Part shown: positions 11,601 through 22,800 of the stretch, piece by piece
Layout: the number at the start of each line of letters is the position of its first letter
Position numbering within the stretch: the stretch's first letter is position 1
Assembly (NCBI GenBank): GCA_036345935.2
Contig: JADWOT020000004.1
Coordinates: 16,485,423 to 16,549,422 of the forward strand
DNA from: Taenia hydatigena
Taxonomy: Eukaryota > Platyhelminthes > Cestoda > Cyclophyllidea > Taeniidae
Reading direction: 5' to 3'
Length of the DNA stretch: 64,000 bases
The notes under the pieces: model-generated
Database searches by the model: none
Told to the model about the DNA's origin: nothing
Seen by the model: the letters and a program-made list of their open reading frames with translations, nothing else
Program-made: the position numbers and the translations under genes

Positions 11601-13582
11601 AAATCAATAGGGAAATTAGCTTCAATACCCACCTGAAGGAGTACAAACACCCCGGCTGCAGCCATATGTTCACTAGTTCGGACCGGCTGGAAGCCAACAA
11701 AGGGTACCTGCATGGATAGAATGAGGCCTAGGATGTAGAAACTGGTGTAGGCCACATAGAGGCGGGTAGAATAGCGACCGGTAAGGCAAAGCACGAACAC
11801 GTGCAGCGGTACGAGGTTGATAATGAAGACGTAGCCACCCCATGCGGAGACCATGTAGAGATAGGCCAACGCACAGAGCACTGACCAACAAAGATGCCCC
11901 GTGCGTACGGCGCGTAGCCAGAGGAAGTAGGTAAGCAGTAGAGCAAAAATCGCTATCCCTTCATTATCGTAGCTGCCAGCCACCGAACGACTGATGTAGC
12001 CAGGAACTATAGACAAGTACGTTCGATATAATACAAATAGCAATTAGAAGTTTGTCTAATCCTATTAGATCCGCTTTAAAGTACTATCGAAAATCCGACA
12101 AAATAACTATCTAGACCATTTAGAAGCGTTTGAAGGGATTAGCCGTAACTTCGGCGTTTCAGCATTCTGGTTTGTAGCTAACACATTGGTGCGATAGCAA
12201 CCTGTTACACTTCACCTGAGCTTCAATTACCCAAATTTATCCCTCTGTAGGGAATTATTATGGCCCAACCCTGTAGTACTGCCGAAAGAACCCACTCCAA
12301 AAAAGATTGCTCTTTAAATCGCATCAACCTCCCAAAACCACTTAAACTTTAGGTTAAAAACAAGGTTAAGTAGAAACACAAGATCGGATTTAAAAGCGCA
12401 CAAAAAGCTCGCGAAAAGATGGTCATGATACTTATGCGAGCAATGAATCATGCGGGTTATCTAAAGATATCTCTCTGTCAGAGAAAACGGGAAGGGGTAG
12501 ATGAATACATACAATACCTTGACGACACTACGACGTGTTGAGGTGTTATGAAGGCCACGACCGATTAAGAAAACTTTGATAAAAAATAGACAGGAAGTGT
12601 ATTTAATGTAGCTAATCTCCGTAGTATTGTTCACAGAGGACGCAACTGGTATAACTATCGGAACCTATGGCATGCATACCTAGAGAGCAAAAATCTCCAC
12701 TATTAATGAAAATCATTATGTATCGACGCTTAGCCCATGAAGATGTCTTTTTTCTCGAGCCCCCTTTAAGTTATTTGTACTAGATTTTTTCAGCCCTTGC
12801 ATGGGCCTACAATAGGGTTCCAATTAGCTTAGTGTCATATTACATCCTCATTAATGAATTAGGCATCATGCTGAAGTGGATGTTAGTGTTTTTTGCGCTC
12901 ACCTATTGCCAAAAAGCAGGCACTAAAGAGGCCAGCACGGTCATTCCAGAGCTCTTTGGTCAGCAGGTAACCCATGATAGCAGTTAAGCCGCTGAAAATA
13001 GGCGCCAGAAACACACAAACCTCACGAATGTGCACCGGGAAATTGAGCAATCGAAGAACGTAATGAATTGATCCTAAACGTTCAGAATAAAAAACGAATT
13101 GCATCGTTACACAAGCCTAATTTAAACATTGAAAATACGGCAATCTCTGCACAACTCCTATGAGTTAAATCAGCATTTGATATCATTCTGCTCACCTAGC
13201 AGGACTTAAGGATTCAAAAAGAGTAAGAAGTGCATCTCTAAGCTATACGAAATGAGGCATTCTTATCACAATTAATTGGGTGATATTGAGAAGGCCTACC
13301 CGAAGTAACCATAAGTCCAGGGTACACAGTGCCACCAACGATTCGGCCAAGAGGATACCAAGCAGTAGTATCAAACCAATTAAGGAAATCATAAAAATTA
13401 TTATCAACCATTTGCTTGGTGGCCCGGTAGTTAAACCATGGGTCAAATTCATGAATTATGCTTTCAAATCTGATAACTGAAAAGAGTCGAGAACAAAATC
13501 CAACTGCCCATGCCAATGTCAATATAAATATGGTAAGGAGCCCTTTGGTGCTACTGGTATTCAACAAAAGCTTAGCCTTCAT
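5690..13582 (-). CDS. STT3B: Oligosaccharyltransferase catalytic subunit STT3B
   Basis: Catalyses transfer of the lipid-linked oligosaccharide to Asn of N-X-S/T sequons in the ER lumen; multi-pass ER membrane protein. Nine exons with fully consistent phases: 13300-13582, 12903-13073, 11633-12006, 10291-10442, 8488-8920, 8066-8304, 6415-6601, 6179-6334, 5690-6061, giving 788 aa (human STT3B 826, STT3A 705). Visible motifs: [11 protein letters not shown] with the first DxD-type site, [24 protein letters not shown], the SVSEHQP (SVSE) loop, the catalytic [13 protein letters not shown] block, and [13 protein letters not shown]. It is closer to STT3B in having an acidic/Ser linker before the last luminal part and in overall wording. 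The C-terminus is Arg/Ser rich ([10 protein letters not shown]) instead of the Lys-rich human tail. The start is the first in-frame ATG; the frame stays open 102 nt further upstream, so a longer N-terminus with another exon is possible. Confidence 0.95.
6602..8065 (-). other. Large STT3B intron
   Basis: This 1.46-kb intron contains a long non-coding open frame (6736-7188) and loosely similar stretches near 6799, 6898 and 7110 (core like ACAAAG..CTTATGAAT) that may be a decayed tandem repeat of about 100 nt. No mobile element is recognisable. The other long introns (8921-10290, 10443-11632, 12007-12902) show nothing recognisable. Confidence 0.5.
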
Positions 13583-16500
13583 AGTGGAAGACGCTAAGGA
13601 CTCAGAGTAGTCAACGTGCACACCGCCAGGTGACAGGTTTACGCTTGTGATTGGACGAAGGGGGTACACGTCAAAGAGACCGTGGTAGAATCGCGTTTAT
13701 GGGTTTTGAAATTTATCTAATTTATTATGGATATTGTTATTTTGTCACGTTCTATTAGTGTTCCCGTTTGCAAAACAAGCGAAGGCTAAATGTGTAGCTT
13801 TGATCTATAATTTGCAAACTTGCGCGTCTCGAAACCTATAGTTATATTTTTTCGCTTACTCACTTAATTGTTGGCTTTGGTGATGGATCATTAAGATAAT
13901 CAACTAATTCACCGCCGGCGAGCAGTCCGGGCCATGGGCCTCGGCGATAGCCCTACACCATACTGCAGTTCGGCAATGGCTTCTACCTTCGCATAATGTT
14001 CCTTCGAATTTAGGGAAGCTTTAGCTTGACGACATTGCGCGCAAAAGACACCGCTACATTTGCGAAGCTAATGACAAAGTAGAAAGAGGGTGAAATAGTT
14101 CTGCTACTATTCCAGTCCCATGTCCTACAGGAATGGTATTAACAATTGAATAGCCGCTACCCGTGGCCATAGACCATCTTGCAAAGTTCGTTAATGATCT
14201 TTCAGCGTTACCATTACGAAGGTGCCATTGAAGTAAACAAGCGATACTTCCTCCGCTCTTCCGCTAGGTGGGATTAACTAAGATAGACGCGGGTAAGCAG
14301 CACCGTAGTGAGGACAAAGTGACGAGGTGGAATAAACACATAACCCCACCCCCCGGGACCATCTTAAACCCCGCTGCTCTGCTTTGAGGCAAACATTCTT
14401 AAGGCTGGCAAGCAAAATGCAGCCCCAGACCTTGTTAAATTCCTGAGTGCATAATAATAAATGATTGATGGATGTGCTTCCTACGGCACTAACTACACTG
14501 TGCTGACCGACGCTGCATGTCAACCGAAGGGATAGTTGGAGGCGGTATCCAATGCGAGAGATGGAAGCTATGTAGCGCATTGTTTGTTTAACTCTCATTT
14601 TTAGTTCTGCGGACACTTAGGGACTCCGTCTTTGTACTTCCGACTGGTGAAATAGGCTTCGAGCCAGACCAGTGGCTCCCCTATCCAGCCTCTCCCTACG
14701 CGGGCAATGCACATTCCGCCGAAGTGTCAGGACTTCCAACTCTGCCAAATCCTTAATGCTGCACTTCACATTAAATCAAACCAAAATGTTTAGTAAACGT
14801 CGATAATTAATTGGAAAATAACACCTGCCCATAACTTTTGGAACATGGAGCCGACTGGGCACAAGTAGATCTCCACTGCGTCTAAAAATCCATCTTTCGT
14901 TAGTTGAGAAGTACATAGGATATCCAAGCTAACGGTGACACGTCTAACCTTTACGTCATTATCGATTCACCCAGGATCAACGAGGACACAATGAGGGGGC
15001 TTTGGCATTCTCAAAGTATTTACTGAGGGGAACAACAAGAAATGCTTAAACCGGGCCAGAACTGTTAACGTCACAAAAGTCAAAGTTTTGCAGAGTGCAA
15101 CACGCACACATACATCTGGACGTCGTCTCACCGCGCGTTTACTCCACTAGCTAATACCGGTCCAGGTGCCAAGATTGCACAAACGCTTTGAACTTGCAAA
15201 TACTCGTGAATGAATACTACACATTCAGCATTTCCACGGAGAAATTCACCTCTTATGCGTCGACCTGGCAATTTCATGTGCCCATTGAATGCGCACTGGA
15301 ACGCGAGCTGAGGGAGCAACACGCTAGAGGTAGACAGTGGCACAAAAAGCTTATGGCATCCAAGCTTATCACAGCGACTACACATCCGATTAGAGCATTG
15401 TGCCGCAGATTTTCTGTGAGCACGAGTGTCTACGGTTTCTGTGCCTTTGTACACAAGACGCCTTGTTGCTGCACGCTGTGACATGGAGCCATGGCAACCG
15501 CTGATTACCATCAGAAGTGTATGAAATGGACCGATATATTTACGCCTGCTACTCGCGTCTCACAAAACTGGTTCGGCTTAAAAGTCTGCGATACAATAAC
15601 CATTCTAGGATCACTGCAATAACCCCTATTCCACTACATCTAGAGACTGTGGAGTCAAATCCACTACCAGTGTTCCTGGTCGGCAATGGACAGGCATTGT
15701 TGCGACTTGCAAGTCTCCTTCCTCTCCCTCCTCGTCAATACCACTGATTATTCCAGACGAGTGGTTGGCAATTCCACACACTGATGGTGGCCTTCTCAGC
15801 CCCTCTACCGCAAAGCAGATTGATTCTGTCTCCCCCACCACGGTGGCTTTATTATATCAAGTGCGCGAAGAACTTAGGGCTAGTGAATTATGCCTCAGTG
15901 CCGCAAGATCATGGTAGCTTTGAGAAAAAAAGTTGCAGGAACCGGAGGCAGATAGACCGAACTCGGTGGCAGCGGGTCCGAAGAAGACTACACCAGTTCG
16001 GATCCGTTCACGGCTGTTGTGAGGTGGTTGTTTCTCCCCAATTTCTTGTTTTCAGGTAGCAAAGGTAGCCTACTGTCAGCGCAACAACTCTGATCCTTCT
16101 TGCTGAGCTTCCCTTGTGTGCCGAACCCGGTTCCACTGCCTCTGCCTGAAGAGAACCACATCAGTCTGGATACGTTCACAAGTGAAGTATCTTGTTATGT
16201 TTGGGTGTGAGGACATCGTTCTTTCTTAATTTTTTGTCGCCTAGACGACAAAGGCAACCTATTGTTAGGAGCACGAATCTGATCCTTCTCGCCAAGCTTC
16301 CCCTATGTACCTTTCTTCCCACCACTGTCTGATTCGGAGTGTCCTTGTGTTGCGGTGAAGGAAGCCCACCGAAAGGCAAATGGGACGCTCAATGCGCGTA
16401 CTTGTTTATCCAGAGTACAACGGACAAAAATGTGGCGATCATGCAAATAAATCCCAATGTATTGTTCATGTCACTTAAATTGACAGCTTATGGGTACTTT

Positions 16501-16692
16501 TATAAGCTCAAAATGACACGAACTACAACTTCCAGCTGAAGTCGTAAAATTGGATTCCTCGAGATGAAAGTAAAGGAGCACCGATATATTCACCATTTTC
16601 AAAAATTACTTATTTGGAAACATTTAAATGACATTAGTAAATTGAAAGTAACGAACAATGGCACCAACAACTGTAGCAAACACATCAAGACA
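13583..16692. other. Intergenic DNA between STT3B and CUEDC2
   Basis: About 3.1 kb without a convincing gene. The open frames at 14278-14616 and 15128-15511 look random and carry no motif. The region should include the STT3B promoter and CUEDC2 3' UTR. A decayed tandem repeat lies at 15990-16331. Confidence 0.5.
15990..16331. repeat. Decayed tandem repeat, two units of about 170 bp
   Basis: Unit 1 (about 15990-16148) and unit 2 (about 16164-16331) share blocks in the same order: GGAT(C/A)CGTTCAC; a TTTCTTxATTTxTTGT stretch; AGCAAAGGTAGCCTACTGT against ACAAAGGCAACCTATTGT; then TCTGATCCTTCTTGCTGAGC against TCTGATCCTTCTCGCCAAGC and TTCCC(T/C)(T/A)(T/G)TGTxCC. Divergence is high with indels, so the duplication is old. 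No coding function or terminal structure is seen. Confidence 0.55.
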
Positions 16693-18555
16693 TCAGTGAA
16701 AGCGGTATTTGCGTGCAGCCTTCAAGTAGACGGGTTTCGGCATGTTGGGATACTTCTTTTCTATTTCAATATAACGCTTTCCAGTGGTGTCCACCACCTC
16801 GCCGTTCAGGTACCGCAGCTTACCACCGCCCACCTGTGCGAAAAATGTGATATCATATAACGTATTCAGGCAAAAAGGCAATTTGAGGGGATGTGAACTG
16901 TTCGACAACGACAACTCACGACACCCATCATCAAAATATCGAAATAAACTCGACACTATTTATTATTTTTAACCATTTTTGACTTCCTATCAGTGATAGA
17001 AATACCGCAGAACAGTTCTGAGAACCTGAACATTGCTAGAAAAAAAAGGTGATGTTGCTCATCTATTCCCACCAATAACTCGATTTATGCACACAGTTTG
17101 AGTCGTAACTGATGACCAGAAAGTGTAACATCACAGACGACGACAAGTAGAGACAACTTAAAGTTCCAAGCTCGTGAAAGCCTTCAAAGGTAGTCTCATC
17201 TCTTACTGACCTTACCTGTGTTATCAACGAACCTCCTCTATCAATGGCACGATTAAATATCACCCTTGGTGCGAATCCATTCCACTCCTCTGCACACTTA
17301 AAGGCTCATTTAATGCCAAATTCCCATTCATTCTTAATGCCCTAGGGGCTGATAAAACAAATAACTGTGAGCATTAAACAATTCAATTTTACCTGACCAA
17401 ACAAACATTACTTTTCTTTCTAGAGACAGTTAGAAATAGGCGAGCAATAGTTATGCAAAAGCATGAACAAAGCACCCTTAAGGTCTAAACAACTCCAAAA
17501 TTGTTTAAATGGATCACGGTAGCACATAAACCAAGAAAATGAAACTACTGTTAAACAGAGTATCTCTCAGGAGATGTGGTAAACTCCATTCAGTCAAACA
17601 CAGGACGACTCCTAATGTCGCATAAGTGTGACAGACAAAAGATGCTCTAGCGTTTTCCAAAATGGAAAAAGATGCTTGAGAAGTAACATTCAAGTAAAAT
17701 AATTTACTAACGCCATTTGCCGTCCCAATGACCACCGGTGCATGAAGAGGAGGCTTCGATTTCGTGAAGGACGAGAACCCGTAGCGCTCCATTGTAGCCA
17801 AGCGCTCACCTGAAGTTAACCTCGGATTTTCATCGTCGTCCGCCACACTCCTACTTTCTGAGGTTCGGCATGCCTCCTCACTGACCCAATGCATCTAGGA
17901 AGAGACAAAAAAAGTTTAAAATGCTGCTCCACACCAGCGCAGTAGGGTGTCATTCAGAAAGCGAAACAAGCCACTACAAGGTGCGCCTAAAGTAAGCGAG
18001 CATATTAGCGAATACTGTCATGCAGGCGAAGAAGGATTACCGAGGATAATAACTGCGTAAGATGATCCGAATCATCGCAGGTAGTCAGGTTGGTTACTGG
18101 CTTACCTAAAGCATTAGGTAGCGCATGGATACTTCGTGAACAAAAGTGAGACAAGTTTTTAGATAAAACAGATTAACCTCCTGACACTGATGATCCAGTT
18201 TCACCATCCGGTGTACCCATTAGAAGCGTCCGAGTCTCTAGTATCCATTCGGTAAGAACCTTGCTAAAAAAACCGGAAAAGTTATTGCCAATTGAAAAGA
18301 CGAAAAGAATCACCCAAGTTTTATCAATCACCTTGGAATAGCATTAAATTCAGGAATGTGTTCTTTCAAAAGGTTTAATACTTCCTCCGGGTTAAATTCG
18401 TCTTCATCCTCATCCATGAAAAGCACTTTTAGGTAGTCTTCCAAAACGGGGTCGATTCTAACAAACGAAATTCCCAACCAGCCTTACTTAGGATCATTGT
18501 GTGGTGGAGCACTGCGATAGACACTGATAATATCGAGAAGGCGTTCCAATATCAT
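16693..18555 (-). CDS. CUEDC2: CUE domain-containing protein 2
   Basis: In vertebrates CUEDC2 is a ubiquitin-binding regulator of receptor turnover, NF-kB signalling and mitotic exit. Six exons with consistent phases: 18488-18555, 18332-18457, 18178-18263, 18041-18105, 17712-17894, 16693-16833, giving 222 aa (human 287). The N-terminal block (MILERLLDIISVY, then DPVLEDYLKVLFM and the EEVLNLLKEHIPEFNAIPR segment) matches the family start, and the C-terminal signature LRYLNGEVVDTTGKRY plus the terminal PVYLKAARKYRFH is almost diagnostic. The central region, including the canonical CUE helix, is shorter and divergent: the two smallest exons and the Ser/Asp-rich stretch replace the human linker. 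The ATG is 125 nt downstream of the LYRM4 stop, so the two may be transcribed together. Confidence 0.85.
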
Positions 18556-18680
18556 GGGGTCCTTCCCTATCCTTAACAATCGGCAAGAAGCATTCATCCA
18601 GACGGAGGAAAGTAAGAAATTTAAAACTACGAAAAAAAGACAGGTCGTAAGGACAGTTTATTAGGAGAATATTTATACAG
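18556..18680 (-). promoter_or_regulatory. Operon-like intercistronic region with poly(A) signal and trans-splice acceptor
   Basis: On the minus strand the gap begins just after the LYRM4 stop. AATAAA lies at 18657-18662, followed by a polypyrimidine tract and acceptor (CTGTCTTTTTTTCGTAG, AG at 18627-18628), then a 71-nt leader to the CUEDC2 ATG. A poly(A) signal followed about 30 nt later by a strong acceptor with no upstream donor is what a polycistronic pre-mRNA resolved by spliced-leader trans-splicing would look like. The sequence elements are visible; the use is inferred. Confidence 0.55.
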
Positions 18681-18929
18681 CTATTCAATGGGCAGCTTAA
18701 GACCCCGATAAAATTGACTCAACGCTGACTGTCTTTGAAGGATGCCAAGGGTCTTCTCAGCCTCAGCTATGAATTTGTCTTGTTCCTTCGGCGACTTAAC
18801 ATTTCCATGCCTTCTGAATTCTTCCTTGACACGACGAGTAAAGTAAGCCCTAAAATTGTAGTCTGTGAAATTGTTGCTAGCACGAAGCATCTGCTTAAAG
18901 AGATGCGCAATACGCTGCTCCTTCGACAT
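18681..18929 (-). CDS. LYRM4: LYR motif-containing protein 4 (ISD11)
   Basis: Small mitochondrial matrix protein that stabilises the cysteine desulfurase NFS1 in Fe-S cluster assembly. A single 82-aa exon starts at the only suitable ATG (MSKEQRIAHLFKQMLRAS). Family features: the N-terminal helix with the LYR-type motif, the FTDYNFRAYFTRRVKEEFR segment matching human YNYRTYAVRRIRDAF, then VKSPKEQDKF and LGILQRQSALSQFYRGLKL. The LYR triplet itself is LFK here, with Phe for Tyr and Lys for Arg. Human ISD11 is 91 aa; the C-terminal tail is shorter here. No obvious cleavable presequence, as usual for the family. CUEDC2 follows 125 nt downstream. Confidence 0.9.
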   Translation of the reverse strand: MSKEQRIAHLFKQMLRASNNFTDYNFRAYFTRRVKEEFRRHGNVKSPKEQDKFIAEAEKTLGILQRQSALSQFYRGLKLPIE

Positions 18930-19818
18930 TTAACACCAAATTAAATAGGTTATCTCATCCCCGGGTTATGTGAAGCGGTACCTGGGCACATTTCGAAATG
19001 GTAAAACAATACCACTAAAAGTAAAGAAAAAAAACTTTATTTGTTTGCAAACATGATTTTAATTTTCCCTAAAGAAAACGCAACACCTATCTTTGAGTTG
19101 TGCGCAAGCCGTCGCGCATGCTTTCAAATATCTGTCATGAATTTTAGTCAGTCTGTTTGGAAATGCCTTTAATATAACGCACAGGCTTGTTAAAATAAGC
19201 TCAGGGATACCGCGGTTTTCTATTAGTTGATTTCATTGATATCAATCCGATTTTGTATGTAAGTACTGCTTATAAGCCCGGTTCCACCCACGTCCACCAA
19301 TTTGCCTCCTCAATGAACTGATAAAGCTTACTTGTAGGTTTATTTTCGTGAAGATTTGGATCCATACCTGTAAACGATTACCATTTTGCAAACGCATGGT
19401 TCAGTCTTGCTGATCAATTAATCTCACTTAATTTAAGAACCCAAGCTTTTCGTCTTCCCTCTAACATCGTTCAACTCTGTAGATTGCCGTCTTTCTTGTC
19501 CAACCGCTAAAAAACCAACATCGGGTTAACATCTGGTACATAAAAACAATATGGTAAATAAATTAGATGACCCGAGAGGAAACCCCTTCCCACAACCCCT
19601 CATGGGGGCGCGTCCCCTTACTTCTCCCCTGCTACCTTCAACCAGATTTTGACAGCACCACAATAGGACATCAACAAAGTGCTATAATTGATAGCCGAAA
19701 TTATCCGTCTTTCAAAAGAGCGTAGATTGGTAAGGATGAAAGCGGCGATTTCCTAAGGAGAAAGCTCTACGTAGATGCCAGTTTGAAGAGAGGGTAGGAG
19801 GGGAGTAGACACCGGTAA
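18930..19818. other. Intergenic DNA between Dicer and LYRM4
   Basis: About 0.9 kb. Reading on the minus strand it should hold the Dicer 3' UTR (an AATAAA occurs at 19339-19344) and then the LYRM4 promoter. No gene or repeat seen. Confidence 0.5.
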
Positions 19819-22800
19819 TTAAGCGAAACCAACACCCAACTGCAAAGCGATTTTCAATTTTGCGGTGCGGAGGTTGAAACCCTCCCCAATCAGACGGCAA
19901 CCCTTGTATTTGGCCGTCACACGAACGCATTGACGACGTTGACCAGCCATCTCCGCCTTCGCTCTTGCCGAGTTGCCGGCTGCATTATTCACCGGCAAGC
20001 ACTCCGCGACCCTGCATAGATTAAAGTATGGCACTCCTGTCATTCAATGACACTGATTCGAGGCAATTGCTTTGGGGTAACTCAACGATGGGATCGTAAT
20101 TCGGAAAGAACTTACAGACTTGAAGGCTCACTTACGAGATTTCCAAGTCCGGGTACAGCTCATGCATTATTCTTACTGGGTCCATGGGCAGGCGTTTACC
20201 GTAGGCCTCTAAAAAAGAAAAGGAGAATACTCAGCATTGGCTTGAAGTGCACCACCTAGTTCTAGGGGTCTACTAGCTGGCAGCAAACCAAAATGAGGCG
20301 TTCAGTTCCCTTGGTTTTCGCTGTGCAAGAATGAAGGGTCGGAATTGCTGCACTCCAAAATTTAAATAAGATCGAAGGTCAAAAAGACTTTTTAAAATCT
20401 GCTACTGAAAGCCAAAGGTGTTACATAGATTTCGTAACACCACAAGAGGTCAGAAAGCTCAAATCAACAAAGTGGAATTGTACCAAGTCGTGTTCAAAAT
20501 TCTTTGGAGACAGAACATGTTCCACCCATGCACGCACAGAGGGAACAACAACAGGACATACCAAATTCACGTCCCAACAGGAGATAGATGACACCAGTGA
20601 CGATTGAGGTGGCACCACCAGAGTCCACAAAAATGGCTCCAATTATGGCCTCAAGCATGTCTCCCAGCACCTTGTAGGAGAGCATCTCCTTCCGCTCATT
20701 GAAGTCGTGCTGTAGTAAGTAGACAAAAGAAGAGGCATGCAGTCACTTCCAGTCGGAGTGGGCAAATCAAGCAGCCCACCGCAAAAAAAATTCTGTCCCA
20801 CCTCCAATTTCCAAATGTTGCTGACACCCTTGGACACAGCGTCGGAGAAGTTGTTAATGAAGGTCCACAAGTTGGGGTCCGTGTATTCCAGGAATTTGTG
20901 AATGCCCAATCGAACGGCCACAACGGCCAAATTGATGTTGGAGACTAGAGCGATTCGCAGATCCGTTAATTCGCCTTTTGGAACGCAAGAAACACACATT
21001 AGCATCGATGAGATTAGGAAAGTCTTGACCTTGATTGACAGAGGCCACGCCTACCCGGGTCCTTATTGGGGTGATCCCTGTAGATGCGCTGAGTGACCAC
21101 AAAGTCCAGAATGGCATCGCCTAGAAATTCCAACCTGCAGAACAAGTAGGACAAAGTGATGCCACGATTTGCCATTCGACTGCTCGCACCTTCTTAGGCT
21201 CTCGACAGCAATCTACACCCAACTACTTTTCGTGCTCATGCATAACGGGGGGGAAGGATATTCGTGACAGATTTGGCGACGCCACTGTCAGGATAGAACA
21301 ATGCCACTTCTTGTTGGCTAACTGTAATGCAAAGTCTTCACGAAAGAAAGGCACTTACAGCGGATGGTCGAATTAGCGCACTTGCAATAGAAGGGCTGAC
21401 AACGAAGTGGGCTGAAGTTTGCTACCGAGGTAATGGAGACGATAACCCCATCCTCCCTTCCCAATGAATTTCGCCTAACCCATGACAGGTTGGGTCGAGA
21501 CTCGACCAAAGGCCTCAACAGGCAATACTGCTAACAGTCTTCGCTACTATTAGGCATCCGTGTACATTCCACTGAGGGATTTGTGACAACCAAAGCAGAA
21601 GATTGAGGACAGAGGACACATCCACAACATAAAAGATGTAGGAGAGTGACGCTATGATGCAATGTGCTGAGTCCCTAATAACCAGCGATTCAGTTGCCAG
21701 GTTGTTACTTCGACACTCGTGCGCTTCACAGCACCTTCAGAGACGAGAACAAGACAACCAAGATGAGGGGTGAGAATAACCAGTACCTTTGATAACAGCC
21801 CCAAACGAAAGCCAGGTGTGAGGAAGGGTGAGTTATGGCTTGGAGAAGAATCTTGATCCGCCTGAATCTATAGCCAATAATGTCCTCCAGTGGCTGCAGT
21901 TCTAAGCGTCTATTCTCCAGCATTTCAGGGATGCTTAAGAGCTTCGGCTTCGCAGCCGCCACCGCCTCACCAGAAGCCGAGTTTCTGGAAAGAGATGGTA
22001 AACTGGCCAGAAGCATGGGCTCCACCTCAGCCTGACGTTTGACCATCAATGCATCGTCTTCCTCCGTAAAATTGGGATCAATGGCACGGTACATGGGACT
22101 GAGAAGTAGCGGCACCCAAGATGGATAGGGCACCCTCTGCCCCGACCCTGCCTGTGTAAGTGCACTCAGCGGGTCCGGTTCGTTGGAGAGATTGAATAGA
22201 TGCAAGAGGCGCGCAACTCTCGGGGCCTCTAGACTTAGGAGACACAGACCCAGAAGGGACTCCATGGAGTCGGCTATGGATTTGTCATAAAGCTTCACAT
22301 AAGTACGCATGTCGTGACGTTGACAGGCCCTTTCCTGCAAAAAGATCAAGGTAAAAATTAACACAAGCCCCTTTTTATAAACAAGGATAACAAAACTACT
22401 CACTGGGTCAGCGATGGTGTAGTAGGGCGGAAGATAGTGGGCCTCAGGTTTAAAGCCAGAAAAACAAAAGTATCGGAAGAGACTGAATTCTATAGAGATA
22501 CGACGCAGGTTCGCATTTGAGACGTGCGCGATGCGAGAGTAGGTCAACTGACCCTCATCCATGGAGGCCGGAGAAGTAGCATAGAGAAGGAGGCTGGCAG
22601 CAAACTTCAGGAAAGAGTCACCCAACAGCTCAAGTCGCTCCAAGTTCACTGCCTCGAAGGCGTTCACTGACGTAAAGGCTTCATACAAGCCCACAGTGGG
22701 GGGTACCTTTGTCGATGCCTCGTATTGGAAGAAAGAGGGTAAGAAAAAAGGGGAAGCAGAGAAGGCCCAAATGCTGGCTATTGTTGAACAATGGTAACTC

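Noticed and set aside
14278..14616. 112-codon open frame between STT3B and CUEDC2
   Set aside because: No recognisable family, no splice partners and random-looking composition.
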